Positions 1 to 7,343 of a stretch of 64,000 nucleotides of DNA are shown here, piece after piece. The notes below the pieces were generated by a model. That model was not told the origin of the DNA. It ran no database searches and was given only the letters and a program-made list of their open reading frames with translations. This DNA is from Clostridia bacterium. GTDB taxonomy: Bacteria > Bacillota_A > Clostridia > Monoglobales > Monoglobaceae. The number at the start of each line of letters is the position of its first letter. Within the stretch, counting starts at the first letter, position 1. The DNA is taken from assembly GCA_017436135.1 (NCBI GenBank), contig JAFSDQ010000015.1, positions 1-64,000 on the forward strand. The letters are read 5' to 3'. A program made the translations under genes and the position numbers.

Positions 1-105
1 TTTATCTGTCAAGATAACCGTTCCAAGTATTGGTTCTTTTTTCTTTAATAAAACGGTCTTTATACCAAATTTTGCAAAATATATAAAATCCTTAATTTTC
101 AACAC
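1..105 (-). CDS. Radical SAM protein, N-terminal fragment (runs off the window)
   Basis: A reading frame enters from the left edge and begins at a GTG (103-105) with GAGG six bases upstream. The 35 visible residues start MLKIKDFIYFAKFG and end PILGTVILTDK. This matches the short N-terminal stretch that precedes the CxxxCxxC cluster of many radical SAM/SPASM proteins, where a similar ITDxCN stretch leads into the first cysteine. The cysteines themselves lie outside the window, so the assignment rests on this lead-in only. It is co-oriented with the SGNH hydrolase, but about 330 bp of non-coding sequence and a probable promoter separate them. Confidence 0.5.
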   Translation of the reverse strand, partial: MLKIKDFIYFAKFGIKTVLLKKKEPILGTVILTDK

Positions 106-432
106 ATAACACCTCATTTCTGCATCTTTCGACACATTTCTTACTCGTGTCAAGACTGGAGAACAGTGAATAATAAGAACCATCACCCAACACGAAATCA
201 CAGATTTCTGCCCAGTACCCGAGAACCTTGATACTCTCAAGCTCGTATTAGGACCTACTATATTTTCCTTAAATTTTTTACTGTTTTTTCTTGAACAAAA
301 TTCATCAGAACCCGCGAGAATACTAGATTTTCTCGCTCCGATAGTATATGTAAATATTTAAAATCGGCAAACTAATGTTTTAATTTTTGAAAATTGTCAC
401 AAGGGAAACATCGCAGAACTTTTTTAAATATA
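106..432. other. Intergenic region with a probable promoter and a weak hairpin
   Basis: No convincing gene. The segment 121-159, read on the minus strand, carries TTGACA (148-153) and a TGTGTCGAA box that is repeated upstream of the next gene. A 7-bp stem GCGAGAA/TTCTCGC lies at 314-336 and could be the 3' structure of the SGNH hydrolase transcript, but it has no good U-tract. Confidence 0.4.
121..159 (-). promoter_or_regulatory. Probable promoter with shared CCAGTCTTGACA...TGTGTCGAA block
   Basis: Read on the minus strand this is CCAGTCTTGACA, a short spacer, then TGTGTCGAA. The same two blocks recur with one base of gap difference at 1501-1531, upstream of the SGNH hydrolase. TTGACA would be the -35. 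The -10 is poor, which fits a promoter needing an activator. Inference only. Confidence 0.4.
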
Positions 433-1476
433 TTAGAGGTTATAACGACCAATAACTTCTGTCAATGCTTTGGCCATAGACGCAAACCCAAAATCTGTTG
501 GATGGCAATTATCTACGGTTCCCGAATCTTTACAGAGTTCGGTCAGTGCCTCTCCGTCAATAAAATATACATTTTTATCACCTGATAAAATCGCATTACG
601 ATATGTTGTTTCAACTATGCTTCGTCTTGTTTTTTCCTCTTCAGTTAAAAAATGTTTTGGACGAGACATCATTATCACGGGCAAAAGCGGATTTTTTTCT
701 CTTATTGCCTTAAACATTTTTTGGTGAGTTTTTTCAAGATGCTCAACGGTGGGAGCATTATGGTCGTAATCATAAACAAAAATTGACATATCTAAATTCT
801 TGATATATTCAATCATCTCATCTTCTGCCTTTGCATTTCCTGAAAATCCAAGATTTATGTAATCGTAATTAAAAGTTCTCGAAATAATCGCTTGATAGCT
901 CATTCCCGGTCTTGATGCACATCCGCCCTGTGTTATTGATGATCCGTAATATACAATCGGTTTATCATTTTTATATGCTTCAGCTTCTGATACATAAGCA
1001 TTGTCCTGCAAACCGATAAACAATTCGCAAACATTGGAATACAAGGGGAAATTAATTGTTATTTCCCGTCGTTCTTTTTTCTCAAGTTCAAAGATGCTTT
1101 CATATCCATCTTTAATATCAAATGGTGGAACAAATGTTTTTGCATAATAATTATCAATATACAAATCAAACCCCATAGAACCTGTTAGTGCAAAATGAGG
1201 CATTTTCCCTAAACCATCCATTTTAACATGAATAGCTATGTAAGGACTGTCTGTGACAAACTTTACTCTACCTCCTGCAGTATTTGAATGAAGAGCATAT
1301 ACCCCTTCACTTACACTTTTGGCAACACCTTCAGGCATTCGCCTATATTTACCGTTTTCTTTAAAAACTCCATAAACTTTAAATGGAACCTCATCAATTT
1401 TATAAAACTTAATATCTTTTTTATCTATTTTTGTTTCAATTGTAAAATTTCCATCTACCTTTGAAATATCAAACAT
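433..1476 (-). CDS. SGNH/GDSL-type hydrolase (probable carbohydrate esterase)
   Basis: 347 residues, without an obvious signal peptide. The C-terminal half is an SGNH hydrolase: the nucleophile block is YGSSITQGG (about residue 178), an Asn-bearing INLGFSGNA follows, and DNCHPTDFG near the C-terminus supplies the Asp-His pair. The N-terminal 170 residues are a beta-rich accessory domain of the kind found in two-domain SGNH esterases acting on acylated sugars. The start is supported by GAGGG seven bases upstream. It is the first gene after a promoter-like block (1495-1531) shared with the radical SAM gene. Neighbouring oxidoreductase and glycosidase genes suggest a carbohydrate-degradation role; the substrate cannot be read. 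Confidence 0.8.
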   Translation of the reverse strand: MFDISKVDGNFTIETKIDKKDIKFYKIDEVPFKVYGVFKENGKYRRMPEGVAKSVSEGVYALHSNTAGGRVKFVTDSPYIAIHVKMDGLGKMPHFALTGSMGFDLYIDNYYAKTFVPPFDIKDGYESIFELEKKERREITINFPLYSNVCELFIGLQDNAYVSEAEAYKNDKPIVYYGSSITQGGCASRPGMSYQAIISRTFNYDYINLGFSGNAKAEDEMIEYIKNLDMSIFVYDYDHNAPTVEHLEKTHQKMFKAIREKNPLLPVIMMSRPKHFLTEEEKTRRSIVETTYRNAILSGDKNVYFIDGEALTELCKDSGTVDNCHPTDFGFASMAKALTEVIGRYNL

Positions 1477-1494
1477 ATTAATTTCCCTCTTTTC

Positions 1495-1532
1495 CTAATA
1501 TTCGACACAATTCGACTTTTGTCAAGACTGGG
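1495..1532 (-). promoter_or_regulatory. Probable promoter of the SGNH hydrolase gene
   Basis: The minus strand reads CCCAGTCTTGACA, then TGTGTCGAA, then TATTAG. TTGACA (1520-1525) is a consensus -35; the -10 is AATATT or TATTAG depending on spacing. The flanking blocks repeat those at 121-159, which suggests common control of the two genes. Confidence 0.45.
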
Positions 1533-1540
1533 ACAAAAAA

Positions 1541-2746
1541 TTATTTTTTCATAATCTCGTTTTCATGAAGAACCACAGCATTGCGTTTTAGTTCCTCCTG
1601 AAGTTCTTTTACATTGAGTGCAGAAAAGTCATCAGTCATAGCTGCCGCGGTTCCTGCCGCTTGTCCTGTTACGGCACAACAAGGAATAACACGCATAATA
1701 TCCCACATAGTTTCGGTTACAGATGTGCAACGTCCTGCACATATAAGATTTTTTACTGCAGAATTATATAATGTCCTAAAAGGCACTTCGTATATTGGTC
1801 CTCTTTTTTTCCAATTAGATACCATTCCAATAGAATCTTCAAAATATTTATGTTCTTCTTTGTCAGAAAGAGTATATTCGCCAATCAACTTCCTGGTCAT
1901 TCTTATTTGCGGTATTGTAGCTATTGTTACCGGCACTATTTCAGAATCATTATGCCTCTTTTTCAAAAAATCATTATATGTTGATTGATGTGACAGACAC
2001 ATTTGTTGGGAAAGCTCTTCTCCATCAAGACCACTAAACCTTCTGTTTGCAAGTTGTTCTACTTCATTTTCTTTTGTCTTTTCTTCATCGGGAATATCGG
2101 AACATCCCAACATATTCAATTTATATCCCGCTTTACCCAAGGAATAATACCAGGCTGCAAGGATATTGCCTTGTTTAAAAGTATCAGTTGGAGCATCTGC
2201 AAATTTTGCAATATCGCAATCGCCCGTTGCATCAACTACGGAATTCACCTCATAAGCGATTCTGCCCGATTTATTTTCTGTAATAATATGCGATATTTTT
2301 TGGTTTTGCAGCTTTACATCAACCGCATAAGTACCATAGAGAATTTTAACCCCTGCATCCAGCAATAATTTTTCGGCAAGTATAGCAAAAAGCTGCGGAT
2401 TGTATTGAACCTCAAACCGCTTATCTTTTTCTGTGCGTGTTCCCGCCTTATCCAGCCAGTTTTCGGGATATTTATCTTCTGCACCGTATAATATTGACAA
2501 ACGCAAAAGCTCTTCCGCAATGCCAAAGGACACTTGATTACCATATCCATCACAAAGAGGGAGGTATATTGTTACAATGCCTGCTGTACCAAGACCGCCA
2601 AGCATATATTGTTTTTCAAAAAGGGCAACCTTGCTCCCCTGCCTTGCTGCCGCCAACGCTGCAGATATTCCCGCAAATCCTCCGCCGCATACCGCAACAT
2701 CATATTTTCCTTTTACCTCTGTCTTCATTTGCTCTTTTATTATCAT
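1541..2746 (-). CDS. FAD-dependent oxidoreductase (FAD_oxidored family)
   Basis: About 401 residues from the start chosen here. The N-terminus has a Rossmann dinucleotide fold, DVAVCGGGFAGISAALAAA, ending in an acidic strand (ALFEK). It continues into the MLGGLGTAG motif typical of the FAD_oxidored family, which occurs in sugar-degradation loci with unknown substrates. The C-terminal NLICAGRC and TGQAAGTAAAM blocks complete FAD binding. An ATG lies further upstream at 2785, but the promoter -10 (2789-2794) sits directly against it, so transcription would start at or after that codon. The ATG at 2746 has AAAGG nine bases upstream and is preferred. The gene is followed by the SGNH hydrolase and probably belongs to the same catabolic set. 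Confidence 0.8.
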   Translation of the reverse strand: MIIKEQMKTEVKGKYDVAVCGGGFAGISAALAAARQGSKVALFEKQYMLGGLGTAGIVTIYLPLCDGYGNQVSFGIAEELLRLSILYGAEDKYPENWLDKAGTRTEKDKRFEVQYNPQLFAILAEKLLLDAGVKILYGTYAVDVKLQNQKISHIITENKSGRIAYEVNSVVDATGDCDIAKFADAPTDTFKQGNILAAWYYSLGKAGYKLNMLGCSDIPDEEKTKENEVEQLANRRFSGLDGEELSQQMCLSHQSTYNDFLKKRHNDSEIVPVTIATIPQIRMTRKLIGEYTLSDKEEHKYFEDSIGMVSNWKKRGPIYEVPFRTLYNSAVKNLICAGRCTSVTETMWDIMRVIPCCAVTGQAAGTAAAMTDDFSALNVKELQEELKRNAVVLHENEIMKK

Positions 2747-2788
2747 TTTTTTCATCCTTTTTGAAATTTCAACATTTTTTATCATTTA

Positions 2789-2817
2789 ATTATACTATAA
2801 TTAAATGGTAAAAGCAA
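2789..2817 (-). promoter_or_regulatory. Sigma-A-type promoter of the FAD oxidoreductase gene
   Basis: On the minus strand: TTGCTT (2812-2817), a 17-bp spacer, TATAAT (2789-2794). The predicted start point near 2782 rules out the upstream ATG at 2785 as the main initiation codon. Confidence 0.65.
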
Positions 2818-2970
2818 GGTGGATAAAACAAATTTACCAAAGAAAATATTAAACGCTTATTGGGGCAAAAAGGCAATTTTCAGGACAATACTGCCTTATC
2901 AACCCCGATTTTCTACAGAACTTTTTCCATATTGTTTTTATCCTTGCTACCGCACTAACCCTTATGGTGA

Positions 2971-3124
2971 CAGAAGTTATCTGAACCACGATTTTCAATG
3001 GTTAATTTTCGAGGGGATTTTGGTGCGGAAGATGAAGCAAGGCTGACGTCTTGCAAAGATTACAAGCCGAAATACACCGAAATTACGCAGTTTAAGGCGT
3101 GGTTCGAATATCTCCTGTCACCCT
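2971..3124 (+). other. Possible coding remnant, unrecognised
   Basis: Between the oxidoreductase promoter and the glycosidase lies 300 bp with no clear gene. One plus-strand frame is open from 2971 to a TAG at 3122-3124. From an ATG at 2998 it reads MVNFRGDFGAEDEARLTSC and ends FKAWFEYLLSP, which looks protein-like. There is no ribosome binding site. Another frame (2819-3046, GTG start) is also open but less protein-like. The piece may be a decayed gene end. It overlaps the glycosidase stop by a few bases on the other strand. Confidence 0.2.
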
Positions 3125-4083
3125 AGCGGTATTCTGATATTATATGTTCTGTGGTCATTTTCTTTTTCCATGCACGCAAGCAGAAGCACCTTGCACTTTC
3201 CGTCCTCAAAAAACAGCTGCGGACGCTCCAGAAAATGTACTTTTTCCGTGTGGTCGCCCAGATTCAATTGTGGCACAAACGCCAGCGGATACTCGCTATT
3301 GCACTCCCATTTATGACCGTCCTTCGAAGTAAACAGCACAACCGCCCGACCATTTGTCTTTGCGAAATATCCGTGGAAATCCTTTACCAGTGCATAGAGC
3401 GATCCATTTTCCTTCCATATATACGGATCCTCCACCGACCATGGATTTTCGGGATTTTCCATAATGGGCTTTCCGTCTTTTATAAAGGGTCCCAATGGGC
3501 TGTCTGCCTTTGCTACACCGCACAACACTTTCCCGCCTTTGGGAAGCTCGCCATATTTTGAAACTGCTTTGTAAACCATTAGAATTTTCCCGTCATCCGT
3601 CACACATGCCGTTGGATTTGATGTCATCAGGGAGTCAATTCCTTCTTCAGAAACATCAATCACAGGTCTGTCCGCCTTAATCCATTCACCTTCGGGATTA
3701 TCTGTATAGGCAACTCCGATTCTCTGATTATTTCTGTGTTCCCACCAGTCTCCGGCGCCCTCGTTCATCATAAAATAAAGGTAAATTCTACCGTTATATT
3801 CTATAATGGTAGGATTATGATATACTTTCTTTCTGCCGCCTTTTTCATTATTTCCAAACAAAACTTTCACATGGGAAAACTTGCCAAGAGGGCTGTCTGA
3901 TTTTGCAAGACACAGCTCCGAATCAGTTACCCAGGCTTCAAACCCCTTTTCCTGTTGCCATCTTGAGTAAACCATATAATAGTTGTCTTTATGCTTAAAC
4001 ATTGCCGCGCCCCAAACAAAATACCCTTCTTCGCAAAAAGCATATTCCCTTGATGTAGGAAGCATTCTGTCATGAAAGTTCAT
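3118..4083 (-). CDS. Five-bladed beta-propeller glycoside hydrolase (GH43-like)
   Basis: 321 residues, no signal peptide, so probably cytoplasmic. The sequence is built of repeated beta blades: FVWGAAMFKHKDNYYMVYS, YHNPTIIEYNGRIYLYFMM, SNPTACVTDDGKILMVYKA, SVEDPYIWKENGSLYALVKD. This is the pattern of GH43/GH32/GH117-type propeller glycosidases, and the ED pair in SVEDPYIW is a good candidate for the catalytic acid. The exact family and substrate are not clear. The start has AAGGGGG seven bases upstream. It has its own promoter (4115-4143) and lies just downstream of the original rpsI terminator, so it was the next gene after rpsI before the mobile element inserted. Confidence 0.75.
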   Translation of the reverse strand: MNFHDRMLPTSREYAFCEEGYFVWGAAMFKHKDNYYMVYSRWQQEKGFEAWVTDSELCLAKSDSPLGKFSHVKVLFGNNEKGGRKKVYHNPTIIEYNGRIYLYFMMNEGAGDWWEHRNNQRIGVAYTDNPEGEWIKADRPVIDVSEEGIDSLMTSNPTACVTDDGKILMVYKAVSKYGELPKGGKVLCGVAKADSPLGPFIKDGKPIMENPENPWSVEDPYIWKENGSLYALVKDFHGYFAKTNGRAVVLFTSKDGHKWECNSEYPLAFVPQLNLGDHTEKVHFLERPQLFFEDGKCKVLLLACMEKENDHRTYNIRIPLG

Positions 4084-4114
4084 AATATAACCCCCTTATA
4101 CTTTAGTTATTGGC

Positions 4115-4143
4115 ATTGTACCATATTATGCTTCAAATGTCTA
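4115..4143 (-). promoter_or_regulatory. Promoter of the glycosidase gene
   Basis: On the minus strand: TAGACA (4138-4143), 17-bp spacer, TACAAT (4115-4120). Each hexamer matches consensus at five of six bases. Confidence 0.5.
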
Positions 4144-4148
4144 CAACA

Positions 4149-4179
4149 AAACCCCGGAAACCTTGAGTTTCCGGGGTTT
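4149..4179 (-). terminator. rpsI-type intrinsic terminator, left copy
   Basis: AAACCCCGGAAAC (4149-4161), loop CTTGA, GTTTCCGGGGTTT (4167-4179): a perfect 13-bp stem. It is the left twin of the hairpin at 17080-17110. The two differ at only two positions, which pair with each other (G-C here, A-T there). Confidence 0.85.
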
Positions 4180-4208
4180 GTAGTAGATAATAATTATCTC
4201 TTTGAGAA
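4149..4208. repeat. attL: left boundary repeat of the rpsI-integrated element
   Basis: 60 bp matching 17080-17139 with two mismatches (4156 and 4172). The stretch 4173-4208 is identical over 36 bp to 17104-17139. Read on the minus strand it contains TTCTCAAAGAGATAA, the last four codons (FSKR) and stop of rpsI, then the rpsI terminator. This is the direct repeat expected of site-specific insertion into the 3' end of rpsI. Confidence 0.9.
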
Positions 4209-4223
4209 TTGTCGAGGCGTTTA

Positions 4224-4248
4224 AAAAATGTGCCGGTGGCACATTTTT
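4224..4248. terminator. Bidirectional terminator-like hairpin inside the left end
   Basis: AAAAATGTGCC, loop GGT, GGCACATTTTT: a perfect 11-bp stem flanked by A and T runs in both directions. It could insulate the element from chromosomal transcription. Confidence 0.65.
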
Positions 4249-4294
4249 AGCCGAGAGCGACGAGGGATATGCCCGAGTCGCCCGATGTTCGAAC

Positions 4295-4333
4295 AGAGAT
4301 AAAAAACAACACCCACAAAAATTGTGAGTGTTG
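4295..4333 (-). terminator. Intrinsic terminator for minus-strand transcription
   Basis: On the minus strand a 12-bp stem with one mismatch (4307-4333) is followed directly by TTTTTTATCTCT. It lies downstream of the helicase-nuclease gene. It also lies just beyond a third copy of the rpsI end (4353-4365), so it may instead be an rpsI terminator carried from an earlier host. The 15-mer AGAGATAAAAAACAA (4295-4309) has a perfect inverted copy at 4346-4360. Confidence 0.6.
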
Positions 4334-4352
4334 AAAAAAGTCGTATTGTTTT

Positions 4353-4365
4353 TTATCTCTTTGAG
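4353..4365. repeat. Third copy of the attachment core
   Basis: TTATCTCTTTGAG is identical to 4194-4206 and 17125-17137. On the minus strand it reads AGC TCA AAG AGA TAA, a possible SSKR-stop end of another rpsI. It lies 159 bp inside the left boundary. Confidence 0.5.
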
Positions 4366-4608
4366 CTTTTAAGTGTATGTAAGATTATGCTTGAAATCAA
4401 CTAAAAGTGTCCCAAAAGGTCTATTTCGTATTTATGGACAGCTTATCTTTTACAATAAAGTTGGTGTGTTGCGTATCTTTTGATATCGTATTGCGGTAAA
4501 TTTGTGGAAGGTCGCTCGCGCAATTATTAGCCCTTAAGCCCTTATAATATGCGTTTTCTTTGTGCGAGCACAGGGTGTTTTGTTAATAAATAAACCAAAA
4601 ATATTCCG
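4366..4608. other. Non-coding left end of the element
   Basis: 243 bp without a gene. It holds candidate integrase arm sites at 4489-4510. It also holds AAAAGTGTCCCAAAAGGT (4403-4420), which matches 15 of 18 bases of one arm of the inverted repeat before the serine recombinase gene. Confidence 0.4.
4489..4510. repeat. Candidate integrase arm-type sites, left
   Basis: Two adjacent 11-mers, TATTGCGGTAA and ATTTGTGGAAG, resemble the exact tandem ATTTGTGGTAA pair at the right end (17046-17067) in the same orientation. Tyrosine integrases with N-terminal arm-binding domains use such repeats near both ends. Confidence 0.45.
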
Positions 4609-7086
4609 TTATTTGCCTTCAATATTATATTCCACAGAATAATGTTCAAAAAATAAACTTGGTGTAAGTGAGTACTGATTTAAAATTTGTGATAATTTTT
4701 TTAAATCTTTGAAATCTCCGTTATTTGAAATAGTTTTACAATATTCTTTAATTTTTGTCTTAAGAATAACTAATCTTTCTTTGTCTATAATACGAAAATC
4801 TGGTGCTGGCGAAGCAGCTTTATCAAACGTTCTTGATGGATGAATTATGATGGGAGTACACCTGCAATCACGTGGAAAATTATTATTAAACCAACTAACC
4901 GACGACAAAAGTTGACCACAATAAGACTTGCTTATAGTTTCATTTGTCGCTTCATTTTTGCATTCAATAACAGCATAGCCTAAATCACCCATATACCACA
5001 AAACATCTGGTGCTATACCATCGGTAAACCGAGTACCATCCCAACCTAATAAATTACCTAATTCAGCAAATGAATTTTCAAAACTTTTAAAAGAGTTTTC
5101 CGCAAAAATTAAATTATCTATAACAGCATTTAAAGCCACTATATAATCGTTTACATCTTTATTCTCATATAAATCAAATATCTGCTGTGCTTGATCTTTT
5201 ATTTTTTTGGAATAATTAAAACTATTTATTCCATTAATTGGTTTTAAAATATGATAATTATAATTTTGAGCAGACGACAATATTCTTTGAGCATCTGTAG
5301 GATTTATAAATTGACAGTATTTAGCTTCCTCTAACATTAAAAAACCTTTTAAAATAGGATCATCTATTTTGTTGACTTCATCGCAAATCATTTTCTTTGC
5401 ATTTTCTGGTTGTCCATACAATACAGCTAAATTGAAGGCCTTTCGAAGTGTCATGCGAAAGGATTCAATTTTAATTTCACTTTCGTAATGCAAATTACTT
5501 AACGCTTCTTTACTAATTTTTAGCCAGTCAGGATTTTGCGTAATGCAATAATCGAGGGTCTCAAAAATATCATCAATAGATTTATTTTTTAAATCTTGTG
5601 CTATTATTGAGGATATTTCGAATTGTTTTTTTGTCGCAACACTAAAAAATGATTCTGAATTCGAAGAATACAATGTTTTTATGAGTTGTGCCCCCATGAT
5701 AATTATACCACAGTAATCATTACTTGAGCGAACGCCTCTTCCCATGCCCTGCTCAATTTTTTGGATTTTATTTTTGAGAAAATTAGTAGAACCCTGCAAA
5801 TAATTTTCATTTACTTTTTCTAATGCAGTTCTTGCATCGGGCAAACCATCTAATACAATTATTCTACACGCGTTATCTGGAAGGTCTATGCCATCATATT
5901 TATTTACAAACACATATAATCCAAATGCACTTCTTTTTATTAGCTGAATACCAGCTTTAATGTTGTTTGAGTAAAAGATATTTTCTGTAACATCAGCCCA
6001 ATAATTAGCTCTATAATTTGAAGGGACAATAATAACAACATTATATTTTTCTGCATAATCTGCAATTTTACTCTTTACATCTTCGTCAGATATGCTTGGA
6101 TTATATGCTTGTGGAAAAAGTATCATTCTATTCCCAAGGTCATTTGCGTTTTTAGGAGTTATTGCAATGTCAATATCCTGTATATCAAAAGTCGAAATTA
6201 AATCACTATCATCACATAAAGTAGCACTCATAAATATTCTTCTTTTTGCATTACAAAAAGAAGTAATTTTATGTATAGGTATTGAATAGGGTTCTATTTC
6301 TATTCCTTTATATGTAAATGTGCAATTGCAATATTGTAAAACATCACCAAGCAAAGGAAAGTCATACATAATTTCTTTATCGTTTTTATGTGCTTGTAAT
6401 ATTTTTAAAATATCACTTTTAGTTTCGGCTATACGCCAAAACGGCACACTTATACACTCTGAACAAGGGTCTTTTTCGCATATATCTAAAAATGCCTTTT
6501 CATTTTGAAATCTCAAATCATCTTTATAAAGCTCAAAAAGTTTTCCTGACAGATCAGTTCCACGAGATATTTTAAGCCTAAATTGGGACTTGACATCATC
6601 TACACACGCATGTACATCATCAATAAGGATATAATCAAGTTCATAATTATCTCCACTGGAACGCATTCCAAAAACAGATTTCCCGTTAAATAATTTTTGT
6701 ATGTTTATTACCAATATTGCAGACCCTTGGATAAAACTAATATCTTTTTCAGAGATTGCAACTTCAATTCCAAGGTTTTGTGCTTCATCTACTACTTGAG
6801 ATACTAAATAATTATCTGGAACTACATATGCAGCATGTCCACCATTTTCATTTAGACAGCTTTTTAATATTAATAGTGCAACTGTTGTTTTTCCACTTCC
6901 CGTATTCATTTTGATTATATTATCTTTTTTATTTCTAGAATCAAACCATTGGTCTAAAACCTCAGCTTGTACATTTCGTAGATATGAATACTTTTCATGC
7001 TTTTGAGGCAAAGCCATAAATATTTCTGCTGGATTTATAATGCTTCCTTTTTTTAACGTATTTGTAAGTTTTTCAAAATTAATCAT
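4609..7086 (-). CDS. DEAD/DEAH-type helicase with C-terminal PD-(D/E)XK-like nuclease domain
   Basis: 825 residues. The N-terminal half is a superfamily 2 helicase: Walker A MNTGSGKTT (60-68), motif II DDVH (156-159) after hydrophobic DYILI, motif Ia-like AAYVVPDNYLVSQ, and a motif VI-like block GMGRGVRSS before an LVF-type strand. The C-terminal 145 residues contain APDVLW (692-697) and YAVIECKNEA (704-713). This is the P-D...E-x-K layout of restriction-endonuclease-fold nucleases. The gene is transcribed away from the amidoligase operon, with its own promoter and terminator. A single-gene helicase-nuclease on a mobile element suggests phage or plasmid defence, but that is inference. I do not recognise a named family. 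Confidence 0.75.
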   Translation of the reverse strand: MINFEKLTNTLKKGSIINPAEIFMALPQKHEKYSYLRNVQAEVLDQWFDSRNKKDNIIKMNTGSGKTTVALLILKSCLNENGGHAAYVVPDNYLVSQVVDEAQNLGIEVAISEKDISFIQGSAILVINIQKLFNGKSVFGMRSSGDNYELDYILIDDVHACVDDVKSQFRLKISRGTDLSGKLFELYKDDLRFQNEKAFLDICEKDPCSECISVPFWRIAETKSDILKILQAHKNDKEIMYDFPLLGDVLQYCNCTFTYKGIEIEPYSIPIHKITSFCNAKRRIFMSATLCDDSDLISTFDIQDIDIAITPKNANDLGNRMILFPQAYNPSISDEDVKSKIADYAEKYNVVIIVPSNYRANYWADVTENIFYSNNIKAGIQLIKRSAFGLYVFVNKYDGIDLPDNACRIIVLDGLPDARTALEKVNENYLQGSTNFLKNKIQKIEQGMGRGVRSSNDYCGIIIMGAQLIKTLYSSNSESFFSVATKKQFEISSIIAQDLKNKSIDDIFETLDYCITQNPDWLKISKEALSNLHYESEIKIESFRMTLRKAFNLAVLYGQPENAKKMICDEVNKIDDPILKGFLMLEEAKYCQFINPTDAQRILSSAQNYNYHILKPINGINSFNYSKKIKDQAQQIFDLYENKDVNDYIVALNAVIDNLIFAENSFKSFENSFAELGNLLGWDGTRFTDGIAPDVLWYMGDLGYAVIECKNEATNETISKSYCGQLLSSVSWFNNNFPRDCRCTPIIIHPSRTFDKAASPAPDFRIIDKERLVILKTKIKEYCKTISNNGDFKDLKKLSQILNQYSLTPSLFFEHYSVEYNIEGK

Positions 7087-7118
7087 AGTTTATCACCTTC
7101 GTTTAAATTGTTTGTTTT

Positions 7119-7147
7119 ATTATAACATGTAAAAAAATTTTTTACAA
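7119..7147 (-). promoter_or_regulatory. Promoter of the helicase-nuclease gene with overlapping palindrome
   Basis: Minus strand: TTGTAA (7142-7147), 17-bp spacer, TATAAT (7119-7124) with an extended TGT. The palindrome TGTAAAAAAATTTTTTACA (7129-7147) fills the space from -35 towards -10 and could bind a repressor. The rest of the divergent 257-bp gap shows no further clear element. Confidence 0.6.
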
Positions 7148-7343
7148 TAAATATATCTATTGATTATATTTACCGGTAATGGACACCTACATATTTTATT
7201 GATGTCCTATTTTCATATGTCGGAAGCATAATACAAATTTTGCCAAAATACAAACTTTTAATTACATATTATTATCCTGAATATGTATATAACATATTCC
7301 CGGCTTAACCGGCACATAGAAAAAAGAAAGTGAGGATTTTTTA

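Noticed and set aside
4209..4352. Small gene encoded in the left end of the element
   Set aside because: All frames are short and the segment is dominated by two terminator hairpins; no start signal.
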